A stretch of 33,426 nucleotides of DNA, from contig JAIEOP010000457.1 of assembly GCA_019750465.1 (NCBI GenBank), positions 1 through 33,426 of the forward strand, given 5' to 3'. The notes beneath the pieces are model-generated. The model did not search any database and was not told the DNA's origin. It was given only the letters and a program-made list of their open reading frames with translations. The stretch's first letter is position 1, and each line of letters begins with the position of its first letter. This document shows positions 8,925 to 16,992 of the stretch, in pieces. Both the position numbers and the translations under genes were made by a program. The stretch is from Acetobacteraceae bacterium. GTDB taxonomy: Bacteria > Pseudomonadota > Alphaproteobacteria > Acetobacterales > Acetobacteraceae.

Positions 8925-11348
8925 ATGGATGGTTCGCTTCTCGCCGCGAGCGTCTCCGCCACCCGCGCGGGCCACCGGCCGCCGCCGGGCGCCAGCTTCG
9001 GCACGGCGCCGGCCCCGGCGCGGGCCGTCGATGCCGGCATGGGGCTGGCGGTGGCGCGGCGCACGGTGTTCCGCCCCGAGGATGCGGAGTGCTTCGGCCG
9101 AGTCGCGGATCGGGTCGCTGCCGGCAATATCGGCCTGCTTGGCGCGGCAGCCGGCGACGCCGCGGTGGAAGGGGCGCGGCTGCGCAACGCCATCGCCAGC
9201 GGTGCGCTGATCACCTCCGGCCGGCACCTGCAGCATGGCGACGCCACGCAGCCCGGGCGCGGCATGGAGGTCTTCACCAACTGCGCGACCGCCATCACCT
9301 CCTTCGCCAAATTCTACCTGCTGCTGAACGGCTCCGGCGTCGGCCGGTCCTATGACGATGCGCTGATGGCGGTGGACTGGGCCAAGGCGCCGGAGATCCT
9401 GCTGCACCTCGATGCCGCGCACCCGGACTGGCCGAGGACGCCGGAGGCGCTGCAACGCGTTGCCGGCGAGTTCGGCCTGTTGCCCTGCGGCGCCGCCTGG
9501 GACACCGCGGCGGAAGCGCGCACGCACGAATTCCTGGCGCGCGAATTGCTGCCCCAGCCGGGCGCCGCGCCCGCCGGCGCCCTGCATCATCGCATCGCCG
9601 ACAGCCGCGAGGGCTGGGCCAAGGCCATCGAGCTGATCGAGAGCCTGGCGCATGCCGGCGCCCGCGGCCGCTGCGTGGTGCTGGACCTCTCCGCCATCCG
9701 GCCGAACGGCGCGCCGATCGCCGGCATGCAGGGGCGCCCGGCCTCCGGCCCGCTCTCCCTGCTGCGTGCGCTGATCGCCATCCGCCGCGACGTGATCGGC
9801 GCCGCCCGCGCGCGCGATCCCGCGGCCGAGGCGATGCAGCCCTGGGAGCAGGCGCTGCTGGTGGACCACCTGCTCTCGGTGGAGGTGCAGGTCGGCGGCG
9901 CCCGGCGTGCCGCCCGCATGGCGACGAAGTCCTGGCGCGACCCCGGCGTGCTGCGCTTCATCCGTGCGAAGAGCGAGGGCGGGCTCTGGACGGCGAACAA
10001 CAGCGTGATGGTGGACCGCGAGTTCTGGAACCGCGTGCGGGCCGGCGGCGACGACCGGCCGAGTGCGCATGCCCGCGCGGTGTTCGAGGAAGCCACGCGC
10101 TGCGCCTACATCAACGGCGAGCCAGGCTTCATCAACGGCGACCTGCTCGAGGACCATCGCACCGGCCTCGCCCGCGCCAAGCCCGTGCACGCCGATGGGC
10201 GCGACCTGCGCAGCCGGCGCTACGCCGTGGACCATGCCGCGCCACTGATGGCGGAACTCTCGCGCCGCGCCGCGCAATCCGATTTCCCCGCCACCACCAA
10301 CCCCTGCGGCGAGATCGTGCTGCACGTGACCGGGGGCTACTGCGTGATCGGCGACTTCGCGCCGCTGCTCGCCTGCCCGGTGCCGCTCGAGGATCTCGCC
10401 CCGGGCGGCGCGGATGACGAGACCGCCGCGCTGTGGGACGCGCGGGTCGAGGATGCCGTGCGCCTCGGCGTGCGCTTCCTGATGCGCGCGAACACCATGG
10501 ACAGCCTCTATGCCGAGGAGGTGCGGCGCACCAACCGGATGGGCATCGGCCCCACCGGGCTGCACGAATGGGCCTGGATGCGCTTCGGCCTGGGCTTCCG
10601 CGACCTGCTGGACCCGGTGCGCTCGGCGCCGTTCTGGGCAATGCTGGAGCGGCTCTCGGACGCCGCGAAGGAGGAAGGCGAGCACTACGCGGCCGAGCTC
10701 GGCCTGGCCGCGCCGGCGACCGTCACCACGGTGAAGCCGGCCGGCACCACCTCCAAGCTCTTCGGCCTGACCGAGGGCGCGCACCTGCCGGCGCGCCGGC
10801 AATACCTGCGCTGGGTGCAGTTCCGCGGCACGCGCGACGCCGTGGGGCGCTGGGCCGCGGATGCCGACCCGCTGCTGGCGGAGTACGAGGCGCGCGGCTA
10901 CCCGGTGCGCACGCTGCGCAGCTTCCCCGGCATGTCCATCGTCGGCTTTCCCACTCTGCCGCTGTTGCAGCGCCTCGGCGCCGATGCGGCGCTGGTGACC
11001 GCGCCGGAGGCAAGCCCGGAGCAGCACTACCACTGGCTGCGCCTGCTGGAGCGGCACTGGATCGGCGCCGAGCAGGGCAACCAGGTGAGCTACACGCTGA
11101 AGGTCTTCACCGACCGCCACGACCTCGAGGCGTTCCGCGCCATCCTGCTGCGCGAGCAGCCCGGCGTGCGATGCTGCGCCGTGCTGCCCAGCCGGCCCGA
11201 GAGCGACCTCGGCTACGAATACCTGCCGGAGGAGGAGGTGGAGGCGGCGCGCTTCGACGCCATCCTCGGCGCCATCGACGCGGCGGAGAGGGGGGAGGCG
11301 GTGGACATGGCGCAGCTTGCCTGCGCCTCCGGCGTCTGCCCGATCTGA
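8925..11348 (+). CDS. nrdJ: Adenosylcobalamin-dependent (class II, monomeric) ribonucleotide reductase
   Basis: Makes deoxyribonucleotides using a thiyl radical generated from adenosylcobalamin; oxygen-independent. 807 residues. Diagnostic cysteines match the Lactobacillus leichmannii triphosphate reductase: Cys120 (C119), thiyl Cys461 and Glu463 in NPCGEI (C408/E410), Cys473 (C419), and the C-terminal pair Cys800/Cys805 in CASGVCPI with the same 5-residue spacing as C731/C736. VKPAGTTSKLFGLTEGAHLP and PGMSIVGFP are further RNR motifs. It is longer than the 739-residue reference, mostly between Cys120 and Cys461. The start at 8925 has AGAGGG at 8911-8916. The frame is open back to 8796, but that would place the NrdR boxes inside the gene. 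No nrdA/nrdB partner or B12 riboswitch is visible. Close relatives are often labelled as fused protease/reductase; I see no protease domain. Confidence 0.9.
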   Translation: MDGSLLAASVSATRAGHRPPPGASFGTAPAPARAVDAGMGLAVARRTVFRPEDAECFGRVADRVAAGNIGLLGAAAGDAAVEGARLRNAIASGALITSGRHLQHGDATQPGRGMEVFTNCATAITSFAKFYLLLNGSGVGRSYDDALMAVDWAKAPEILLHLDAAHPDWPRTPEALQRVAGEFGLLPCGAAWDTAAEARTHEFLARELLPQPGAAPAGALHHRIADSREGWAKAIELIESLAHAGARGRCVVLDLSAIRPNGAPIAGMQGRPASGPLSLLRALIAIRRDVIGAARARDPAAEAMQPWEQALLVDHLLSVEVQVGGARRAARMATKSWRDPGVLRFIRAKSEGGLWTANNSVMVDREFWNRVRAGGDDRPSAHARAVFEEATRCAYINGEPGFINGDLLEDHRTGLARAKPVHADGRDLRSRRYAVDHAAPLMAELSRRAAQSDFPATTNPCGEIVLHVTGGYCVIGDFAPLLACPVPLEDLAPGGADDETAALWDARVEDAVRLGVRFLMRANTMDSLYAEEVRRTNRMGIGPTGLHEWAWMRFGLGFRDLLDPVRSAPFWAMLERLSDAAKEEGEHYAAELGLAAPATVTTVKPAGTTSKLFGLTEGAHLPARRQYLRWVQFRGTRDAVGRWAADADPLLAEYEARGYPVRTLRSFPGMSIVGFPTLPLLQRLGADAALVTAPEASPEQHYHWLRLLERHWIGAEQGNQVSYTLKVFTDRHDLEAFRAILLREQPGVRCCAVLPSRPESDLGYEYLPEEEVEAARFDAILGAIDAAERGEAVDMAQLACASGVCPI

Positions 11349-11505
11349 TACCAACTCGGTCAAAGGCTGACCCATGCGGCGCGCCAGATGGCGCGCCGAG
11401 GCCGCGGACGCGGCCCGCGCCCAATGGCGCGAAGCCAAGCCGCGCGGATGCGCGGCGCCCGGCGTCTGAGGGGCGTTGATGTGTCAACATCAACGCGCGT
11501 TGGTA
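11349..11505. repeat. 157-bp palindromic element with inverted ends, four internal hairpins
   Basis: The ends are perfect 7-bp inverted copies: TACCAAC (11349-11355) and GTTGGTA (11499-11505). Each is flanked by TGA (11346-11348 and 11506-11508), a possible 3-bp target duplication whose left copy is the RNR stop codon. Inside are four hairpins: GGCGCGCC arms with AGAT loop (11378-11397), GCCGCG/CGCGGC (11401-11414), GCCGCGC/GCGCGGC with GGAT loop (11439-11456), and a perfect 10-bp stem GCGTTGATGT/ACATCAACGC with GTCA loop (11473-11496). No coding sequence or T tract is seen. It could be a MITE- or REP-like element, or an unusual bidirectional terminator between the convergent genes. Confidence 0.55.
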
Positions 11506-11518
11506 TGAGGCGGCGGCG

Positions 11519-12457
11519 CTACTCCGCCTGGCGCAGGCCGGCGGCCTCGATCAGCTCGCGGTACTTGGCGCTTTCGGCGGCGACGAAGGCTGCCAGGTCG
11601 CGCCGGTTGCGCCAGCGGACAGGCGTGACGATGCGCGCCAGGCCCTCGGCCACCGCCGGGCGCTTCAGCACCGCCTCGCAGGCCGCTTCGAGGCGGTCCA
11701 GCACGGGCTCGGGCGTGCCCTTCGGCGCGAAGAAGCCCTGCCAGATGAAGAAGCCGAGGTCGTGGCCAAGCTCGCGCAGCGTCGGCGCCTCCGGAAATTC
11801 CGGCACGCGCTCCGGCGTGAAGGTGGCGATCACGTGCAGGTCGTGCTGGCGCACGGTGGCGGGGACGTCGCTGAACAGCGCCAGCACCCCCTGCTGGAAG
11901 GCGAGCATCACCTCCCCGCCGCCGCGGTACGGCACATGCACCATGCGGATGCCCGCCGCCCGCTGGAACGCCACCATGGAGATGTGCGGAATGGTGCCGA
12001 TGCCGGAGGAGCCGAAGGGCAGGTTGCCGCCCTCCTCCCGGGCGCGGGCGATCACGTCGGCCAGCGTGCGGAATCCGGAATTGCGCGGCGTCATCATGAC
12101 GACGTCCGCGGAGGTGGTCTGGCAGATCGGCGCGAAATCCGCCGCGGTGTAGCGGATCCCGCGTTGCAGGTTGGGCTGGATGGCCATCGGCCCGACCGGG
12201 GAGAACAGCAGCGTCTGCCCGTCCGGCGCCGCGCGCGCCGCTTCGGCGGCACCGATCGTGCCGGAGGCGCCGGCCGTGTTCTTCACCACGACCGACGTGC
12301 CGATCAGCGCCGACAGCTCCGGTTGCAGCACGCGCATCGCCAGGTCGCTGCCGCCGCCCGGCGCGAACGGCACCACGACGGTGATCGCCTGCTGCGCCCG
12401 GGCGGGCACGCCGACGAGCAGCACCGCCGCGGCCAGCGCGGCGAGCCATGGACGCAT
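11519..12457 (-). CDS. Tripartite tricarboxylate transporter substrate-binding protein (Bug/TctC family)
   Basis: Periplasmic receptor that captures a small carboxylate or related ligand, either for a TctAB permease or as an orphan sensor. 312 residues, normal for Bug proteins. The signal peptide spans residues 1-21 (cleavage ARA before QQ). Family motifs: VVVPFAPGGGSDLAMR near 26-41, ENxxGASGxIG equivalent VVKNTAGASGTIGAA near 56-70, LPFGSSGIGTIPHISM near 145-160, HVPYRGGGEVM near 174-184 and QGFFAPKGTPEPV. Strong GGAGGAGG Shine-Dalgarno ahead of the ATG at 12457. No tctA or tctB gene adjoins, as is usual for the expanded Bug families. Ligand unknown. Confidence 0.95.
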   Translation of the reverse strand: MRPWLAALAAAVLLVGVPARAQQAITVVVPFAPGGGSDLAMRVLQPELSALIGTSVVVKNTAGASGTIGAAEAARAAPDGQTLLFSPVGPMAIQPNLQRGIRYTAADFAPICQTTSADVVMMTPRNSGFRTLADVIARAREEGGNLPFGSSGIGTIPHISMVAFQRAAGIRMVHVPYRGGGEVMLAFQQGVLALFSDVPATVRQHDLHVIATFTPERVPEFPEAPTLRELGHDLGFFIWQGFFAPKGTPEPVLDRLEAACEAVLKRPAVAEGLARIVTPVRWRNRRDLAAFVAAESAKYRELIEAAGLRQAE

Positions 12458-12649
12458 GTGAAGCCTCCTCCCCGTGCGGGGTCGTAGGTCAGGCTAGGAC
12501 GATATCCGACCGGTTGGAATCACCCGTTCGAGCGTCTTGCCCGAGAATGCGAAACGACCGGGGCTGCCGGCCTGCCGCCGCAAGCACGATGCGCCGCCTT
12601 GCCCCGCCGGCGTGCGCACCGCACCCTGCGCGCGGCCGGGGGAGACGCC
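12458..12649. promoter_or_regulatory. Divergent intergenic region with an imperfect operator-like dyad
   Basis: This 192-bp gap separates the divergent Bug receptor and crotonase genes and must hold both promoters. At 12505-12518 TCCGACCGGTTGGA is a near-perfect dyad (12 of 14 positions symmetric), the size and form of many TetR-type operators. No regulator gene lies next to it and no strong -35/-10 pair stands out. Function is a guess. Confidence 0.25.
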
Positions 12650-13450
12650 ATGAACGAGGACATGCCGCTGCTGGTGACCCGCGAGGGACCCGTGGTGCGC
12701 GCCACCATGAACCGTCCGGCGCGGCGCAATGCCCTGAGCGAGGCCATGGGCGCCGCGTGGGACGCGCTGTTGGCGGAGCTCGCGCGGGATGCCTCGGCGC
12801 GCGTGTTGGTGATCGCCGGCGCCGGCGGGCATTTCTGCGCCGGCCTCGATCTGGCCGAGGTTGCCGGCGACGAAGCGCCGGACCGGATGCTGGTCCGCCA
12901 ACAGGCACGCAACCGCCGCACCGGGGCGCGCTTCGCTGGCATCACGACGCTGCCGCAGGTGGTGATCGCGGCAGTGGAGGGCTCCTGCCACGCCGGCGGC
13001 CTGGGCTTCTGCTGCGCGGCCGATATCGCCTTCGCCTCCGCCAGCGCCCGCTTCTGCGCCCCGGAAGTGCGCCGCGGCCTGGTGCCGGCGCAAATCCTGC
13101 CCGGGCTGGCAAATCGCACCGGCCGTGCCGCTGCGACGCGGCTGGTGCTGGAGGCGAATGTGATCGACGCTACGGAGGCCGCGCGCATCGGGCTCGTGCA
13201 CGCCGTGCTGCCGGACGCGGCCGCGCTGGAGGCGCAGCTGCAGGCGACGATCGCCGCGGTGCTGGACGGCGCGCCGGGCGCGCTGGCCGAGACCAAGGGG
13301 CTGCTCGCCGCGCTCGGGCCGTTGGCGCCGGAGGGCTACGCGGAGGCCGGGGCAGCCAGCTTCGCGCGCACCGCTTCCGGCGCCGAGGCGGCGGAAGGCA
13401 TTGCGGCATTCGGGGCGAAGCGCAGGCCGCGCTGGGCCCGCCGCGGGTAG
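12650..13450 (+). CDS. Enoyl-CoA hydratase/isomerase (crotonase) family protein
   Basis: 266-residue crotonase-fold protein acting on an acyl-CoA. The oxyanion-hole segments are GHFCAGLDLAEV (about 60-71) and AVEGSCHAGGLGFCCAADIAFAS (about 108-130). Of the two acid/base glutamates of enoyl-CoA hydratase, the one in PEVRRGLVPAQILP is present (Glu139), but the first position (in GGGCEL of the rat enzyme) is Gly119. This pattern, with GLVPA instead of G(I/T)xPG, resembles methylglutaconyl-CoA and isohexenylglutaconyl-CoA hydratases, so branched-chain or terpenoid acyl-CoA breakdown is possible. The ATG at 12650 follows GGGGGAG; an in-frame ATG 51 bp upstream lacks a convincing N-terminus. Single gene, convergent with the MoxR gene. 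Confidence 0.9.
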   Translation: MNEDMPLLVTREGPVVRATMNRPARRNALSEAMGAAWDALLAELARDASARVLVIAGAGGHFCAGLDLAEVAGDEAPDRMLVRQQARNRRTGARFAGITTLPQVVIAAVEGSCHAGGLGFCCAADIAFASASARFCAPEVRRGLVPAQILPGLANRTGRAAATRLVLEANVIDATEAARIGLVHAVLPDAAALEAQLQATIAAVLDGAPGALAETKGLLAALGPLAPEGYAEAGAASFARTASGAEAAEGIAAFGAKRRPRWARRG

Positions 13451-13527
13451 GCCGGTACCGGCCTGCGATACCGCGCGGGTGCCATGGCACTGCAGCCGGC
13501 GCCGGCGATCAGGACCCCGGTGGGGTC
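13449..13527. terminator. Two GC-rich palindromes between convergent genes, possible terminators
   Basis: AGGCCGGTACCGGCCT at 13449-13464 is a perfect 16-bp palindrome overlapping the crotonase stop. GACCCC-GGT-GGGGTC at 13513-13527 is a 6-bp-stem hairpin reaching into the MoxR stop codon. They lie at the two ends of a 75-bp convergent gap. Neither has a T tract, so intrinsic termination is uncertain. Confidence 0.3.
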
Positions 13528-14437
13528 ATCCGGCGGCCGCCTTCGCCTCCGCCACCAGCTTCGCCGCATCCGCGCCCCGCAGCTTGGCGATGTCGTCCTG
13601 GTACTTCAGCAGCACGCCCAGCGTCTCGTCGACCACGCCCGGCTCCAGCTCCCGCGCATCCAGCGCCGCCAGCGCCGCCGCCCAGTCGATGGTCTCGGCC
13701 ACGCCCGGCAGCTTGAAGAGGTCGCCGCCGCCGCCGCGCAGCCGCTGCACGAAGGCGACGACCTCGGCCGAGAGCCGCTCCGGCAGCCCCGGCGCGCGGA
13801 TCGCCAGGATCGCCCGCTCCCGCGCCGCATCCGGGTAGTCCACCCAGTGATACAGGCAGCGGCGGCGGATCGCGTCATGCACCTCCCGCGTGCGGTTGGA
13901 GGTGATGATCACCACCGGCGGAACCTCGGCACGGATGGTGCCCAGCTCCGGGACGGTGATCTGGAAGTCGGCCAGGATCTCCAGCAGGAAGGCCTCGAAG
14001 GGCTCGTCGGCGCGGTCGAGTTCGTCGATCAGCAGCACCGCCGGCCCGCCCTCCGGGCTGAGCGCCTGCAGCAACGGGCGCTCCTGCAGGAAGCGGCGGT
14101 CGTAGATGCCGCGCTCCAGCGCCATGCGGTCGCGCGTCTCGCCGCTTGCCTCGGCCAGGCGGATCGACATGAGCTGGCGGGCGTGGTTCCACTCATAGGC
14201 CGCGGCCGAGAGATCGAGCCCGTCATAGCATTGCAGCCGCACCAGCCGCCGCGGCAGCTCCTTCGCCAGGACCTTGGCGATCTCGGTCTTGCCGGTGCCG
14301 GGCTCGCCTTCCAGGAAGAGCGGGCGGCCCATGCGCAGCGCCAGGTGGACGGTGGTCGCCAGCGCCCGGTCGGCGACATAGCCGCCGCCGGCCAGCAGGC
14401 GCTGCGTCGCCTCCACGCTCTCGGGCAGACCGGTCAC
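13526..14437 (-). CDS. MoxR-type AAA+ ATPase (CoxD-like)
   Basis: Chaperone-like ATPase; CoxD of carbon monoxide dehydrogenase clusters helps build the Mo-Cu active site. 303 residues. Walker A is GEPGTGKT (44-51), Walker B VLLIDELD (134-141), sensor 1 IITSN (177-181), with the MoxR landmark RLQCYDGLD near 68-75 and Arg-rich IRRRCLYHWVDYP near 190-202. The start is GTG at 14437, overlapping the CoxG stop by 4 bp (GTGA), which shows coupled translation. No von Willebrand (CoxE) partner follows: the gene ends facing the crotonase gene. No coxMSL genes are in the window, so the client may be another molybdoenzyme. Confidence 0.92.
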   Translation of the reverse strand: MTGLPESVEATQRLLAGGGYVADRALATTVHLALRMGRPLFLEGEPGTGKTEIAKVLAKELPRRLVRLQCYDGLDLSAAAYEWNHARQLMSIRLAEASGETRDRMALERGIYDRRFLQERPLLQALSPEGGPAVLLIDELDRADEPFEAFLLEILADFQITVPELGTIRAEVPPVVIITSNRTREVHDAIRRRCLYHWVDYPDAARERAILAIRAPGLPERLSAEVVAFVQRLRGGGGDLFKLPGVAETIDWAAALAALDARELEPGVVDETLGVLLKYQDDIAKLRGADAAKLVAEAKAAAG

Positions 14438-15342
14438 AGGAAGAGCAGGACGGCGATGATCAGCATGAGCACGCCGCCGATCCAGAATTGCAGCGGCAGG
14501 CCGAACGGCTCCATCTGCGTCAGCAGGCGCAGCGGCGTGAGCGCCGCGGCGTCCACGGGGCGCGGATTGGGTCGCTGCACCGACCGGCCGCCGCCGGCGC
14601 TCGGGCCGCCCTCGCCGATATGCTGGGTGATCGGGCCGGCGGCATCGGCGTCCCGCAGGTATTCGGTATCGGTGTTGGCGGCGACGCCGCCCCGGCGGGC
14701 CGTTTCCACCCGCGCATCGGTGGCGGCGCGGTTTGCGGGGCTGGCGGCGGCGGCCTGGTCCGCCTCGCGGTTGATCGCGTGCTCGGGCGCGCGAAGGCCG
14801 GTGAGGGTATTGGAAGGGTCATGCGCCACGGCGGGGGCTCCTGGGGTGGGAGCCCTCTCAACGGCCGGGGCGGGCGGCGGTTGGCCATCCTCCGCCGCAG
14901 CGGGCGTCAGCTGCGCCGCGAAGCGGTCGAAGAACTGGTCGGCCATCTGCTTCGCCGTGCTGTCGATCAGCCGGGCCCCGAGCTGGGCGATCTTGCCGCC
15001 GACCTGGGCCTTCACGGTGTAGGAGAGCAGGGTCTCGGCCGGTCCCACCTCCTCCAGCGCCACGTCGGCGCCGCCCTTGGCGAAGCCCATCGCGCCGCCA
15101 TTGCCCTCGCCGCTGATCGTGTAGCCGGCGGGCGGGTTCAGGTTCTCCAGCTTCACCTTGCCGCCGAACTTCGCCGACATCGGGCCGAGCTTCACCGCCA
15201 CGCGGGCCTGGAACTGGTCCTCCGCCACGCGCTCCACCGACTCGCAGCCGGGGATCGAGGCGCGCAGCACCTCCGGGTCGTTCAGCGCGTCCCACACCGC
15301 CTGGCGCGGCGCCGGAATGCGCCGCTCGCCGGTCATTTCCAT
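14434..15342 (-). CDS. coxG: CoxG-like SRPBCC protein with C-terminal membrane anchor
   Basis: 302 residues. The N-terminal 150 are a CoxG/SRPBCC fold (GERRIPAPRQAVWDALNDPEVLRASIPGCE, then KVKLENLNPP, SGEGNGGAMGFAKGGADV, TLLSYTVKAQVGGKIAQLGARLID). CoxG proteins are linked to carbon monoxide dehydrogenase, where they take part in membrane attachment and quinone-linked electron transfer. Residues about 150-275 form a Pro/Ala-rich low-complexity linker, and the last 21 residues (282-302) are one hydrophobic helix, giving a tail anchor. First gene of a two-gene operon with the MoxR ATPase. The dehydrogenase it would serve is not in the window. Confidence 0.9.
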   Translation of the reverse strand: MEMTGERRIPAPRQAVWDALNDPEVLRASIPGCESVERVAEDQFQARVAVKLGPMSAKFGGKVKLENLNPPAGYTISGEGNGGAMGFAKGGADVALEEVGPAETLLSYTVKAQVGGKIAQLGARLIDSTAKQMADQFFDRFAAQLTPAAAEDGQPPPAPAVERAPTPGAPAVAHDPSNTLTGLRAPEHAINREADQAAAASPANRAATDARVETARRGGVAANTDTEYLRDADAAGPITQHIGEGGPSAGGGRSVQRPNPRPVDAAALTPLRLLTQMEPFGLPLQFWIGGVLMLIIAVLLFL

Positions 15343-15503
15343 GGTCTGCTCCCGATGTCCGGGCCGACGTTTAGGGGTAGGCCGGCGGCAGGGGAACCCC
15401 CGCCCGCGGCCGCGCTGAGCGGGGACCGCACCCGCCGCGAGCGGGCGGGCGCCGCCGTCCTGCTGGCACGCGCGCGCCGGGTGGTGTAGGCGCGGGCAGA
15501 ACG

Positions 15504-16970
15504 ATGCCGGGAGCGTGCAGGGTGGCGGCAGGACCAGAGGGAATGCGCCGCGGCGCGGTGCCGCGGGTGGCGATGCTCGGCGCCGTCGTGCCGTGCCTGG
15601 TGCTCGCCGCCCCGCCGGCGGCCCTGGCGGCCACCACGATCGATCCGCGCACGCTCTCGCTGGTCTGGGGCCTGCCCTTCGTCGGGCTGCTGCTGTCGAT
15701 CGCGCTGATGCCGCTGCTGGCCGGGCCTCTCTGGCACCACCACTACGGCAAGATCGCCGCCGGCTGGGCCGTGCTGCTGGTGCTGCCCTTCGCCGCGGTC
15801 TTCGGCCCCGAGGCGGCGGCCGCCGAGATCTGGCACGTCGTGCTGCAGGAATACATCCCCTTCATCGCGCTGCTGCTGGCGCTCTACACCGCCGGCGGCG
15901 GGGTGCTGCTGCGCGGCACGCTGGTCGGCACGCCGGCGGCCAACACCGCCCTGCTGGCGGTGGGCACCGTGATCGCCAGCCTGATGGGCACCACCGGGGC
16001 GTCGATGGTGCTGATCCGGCCGATGCTGCGGGCCAACGCCTTCCGCAAGCGCAAGGTGCACAGCTTCGTCTTCTTCATCTTCCTGGTCAGCAACATCGGC
16101 GGCTCGCTGACGCCGCTCGGCGATCCGCCGCTGTATCTCGGCTTTCTCAAGGGCGTGTCCTTCTTCTGGACGACGACGCACCTGTTCTGGGAATTCGCGC
16201 TCTGCGCCGCGGTGCTGCTCGGCATCTACTACCTGCTGGATTCCTGGTTCTGGGCGCGCGAGCGGCCGGTCCCGCCGGAGACGGCGGTGGTGGAGCCCCT
16301 GCGCATTCAGGGCTGGCAGAACGTGGCGCTCATTGGCGTCGTGGTGTTGATCGTGCTGCTGCAGGGCGTCTGGCGGCCGGGCGAGGTCGCCATCCTCGGC
16401 GACGCGATCGGCATCGAGCGGCTGGTGGCGATCGCCGCCTTCGTCGGCGTGACCTTCGCCTCCATCCGCCTCACCACGCCGGAGCTGCGCGAGGCGAACG
16501 GCTTCGCCTGGGGCGCGATGGCGGAGGTCGCCAAGCTGTTCGCGGCCATCTTCGTCTGCATGGCGCCCGTGCTGGCGATCCTGCGCGCGGGCGTGGAGGG
16601 GGCGGCGGGGCCGCTGGTGGCGCTGACCTCGGACGCCGCGGGGCAGCCGGTGCCCTGGGTCTATTTCTGGCTGACGGGGGGGCTTTCCAGCTTCCTCGAC
16701 AACGCGCCGACCTATCTGGTGTTCTTCAACCTGGCCGGCGGCCATGCGCCGACGCTGATGGCGGAGGGCGCGCTGACGCTCGCGGCGATCTCCTGCGGCG
16801 CGGTGTTCATGGGGGCGAACAGCTATATCGGCAACGCGCCCAACTTCATGGTCAAGGCGATCGTCGAGGAGCAGGGCGTGCGCATGCCGAGCTTCTTCGG
16901 CTATGTCGGCTGGGCCTGCGTGTTCCTGCTGCCGCTCTTCGTGCTGGTGACGCTGCTGTTCTTCGCATGA
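15504..16970 (+). CDS. ArsB/NhaD-superfamily sodium:proton antiporter-like membrane protein
   Basis: 488-residue polytopic inner-membrane protein of the ion-transporter superfamily that includes NhaD and citrate carriers. A signal-like hydrophobic stretch ending AALAA (about 25-42) is followed by roughly eleven membrane helices. Two inverted-repeat hallmarks are visible: SNIGGSLTPLGDPPLYLGFLKG near 198-219 and GGLSSFLDNAPTYLVFFNLAGG near 392-413, plus GANSYIGNAPNFMVKAI near 438-454. Asp residues in GDPP and LDNAP are the expected ion-site candidates. The ATG at 15504 was chosen; in-frame ATGs at 15543 and 15573 are possible. Divergent from coxG, and 22 bp ahead of the next gene. Transported ion inferred from family. 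Confidence 0.87.
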   Translation: MPGACRVAAGPEGMRRGAVPRVAMLGAVVPCLVLAAPPAALAATTIDPRTLSLVWGLPFVGLLLSIALMPLLAGPLWHHHYGKIAAGWAVLLVLPFAAVFGPEAAAAEIWHVVLQEYIPFIALLLALYTAGGGVLLRGTLVGTPAANTALLAVGTVIASLMGTTGASMVLIRPMLRANAFRKRKVHSFVFFIFLVSNIGGSLTPLGDPPLYLGFLKGVSFFWTTTHLFWEFALCAAVLLGIYYLLDSWFWARERPVPPETAVVEPLRIQGWQNVALIGVVVLIVLLQGVWRPGEVAILGDAIGIERLVAIAAFVGVTFASIRLTTPELREANGFAWGAMAEVAKLFAAIFVCMAPVLAILRAGVEGAAGPLVALTSDAAGQPVPWVYFWLTGGLSSFLDNAPTYLVFFNLAGGHAPTLMAEGALTLAAISCGAVFMGANSYIGNAPNFMVKAIVEEQGVRMPSFFGYVGWACVFLLPLFVLVTLLFFA

Positions 16971-16992
16971 CAGTACTGCGGGGGAGGAAGCG

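Noticed and set aside
8766-11438. 890-codon open frame antisense to the ribonucleotide reductase
   Set aside because: Same reason: skewed composition, no domain, fully covered by a strongly supported gene on the other strand.
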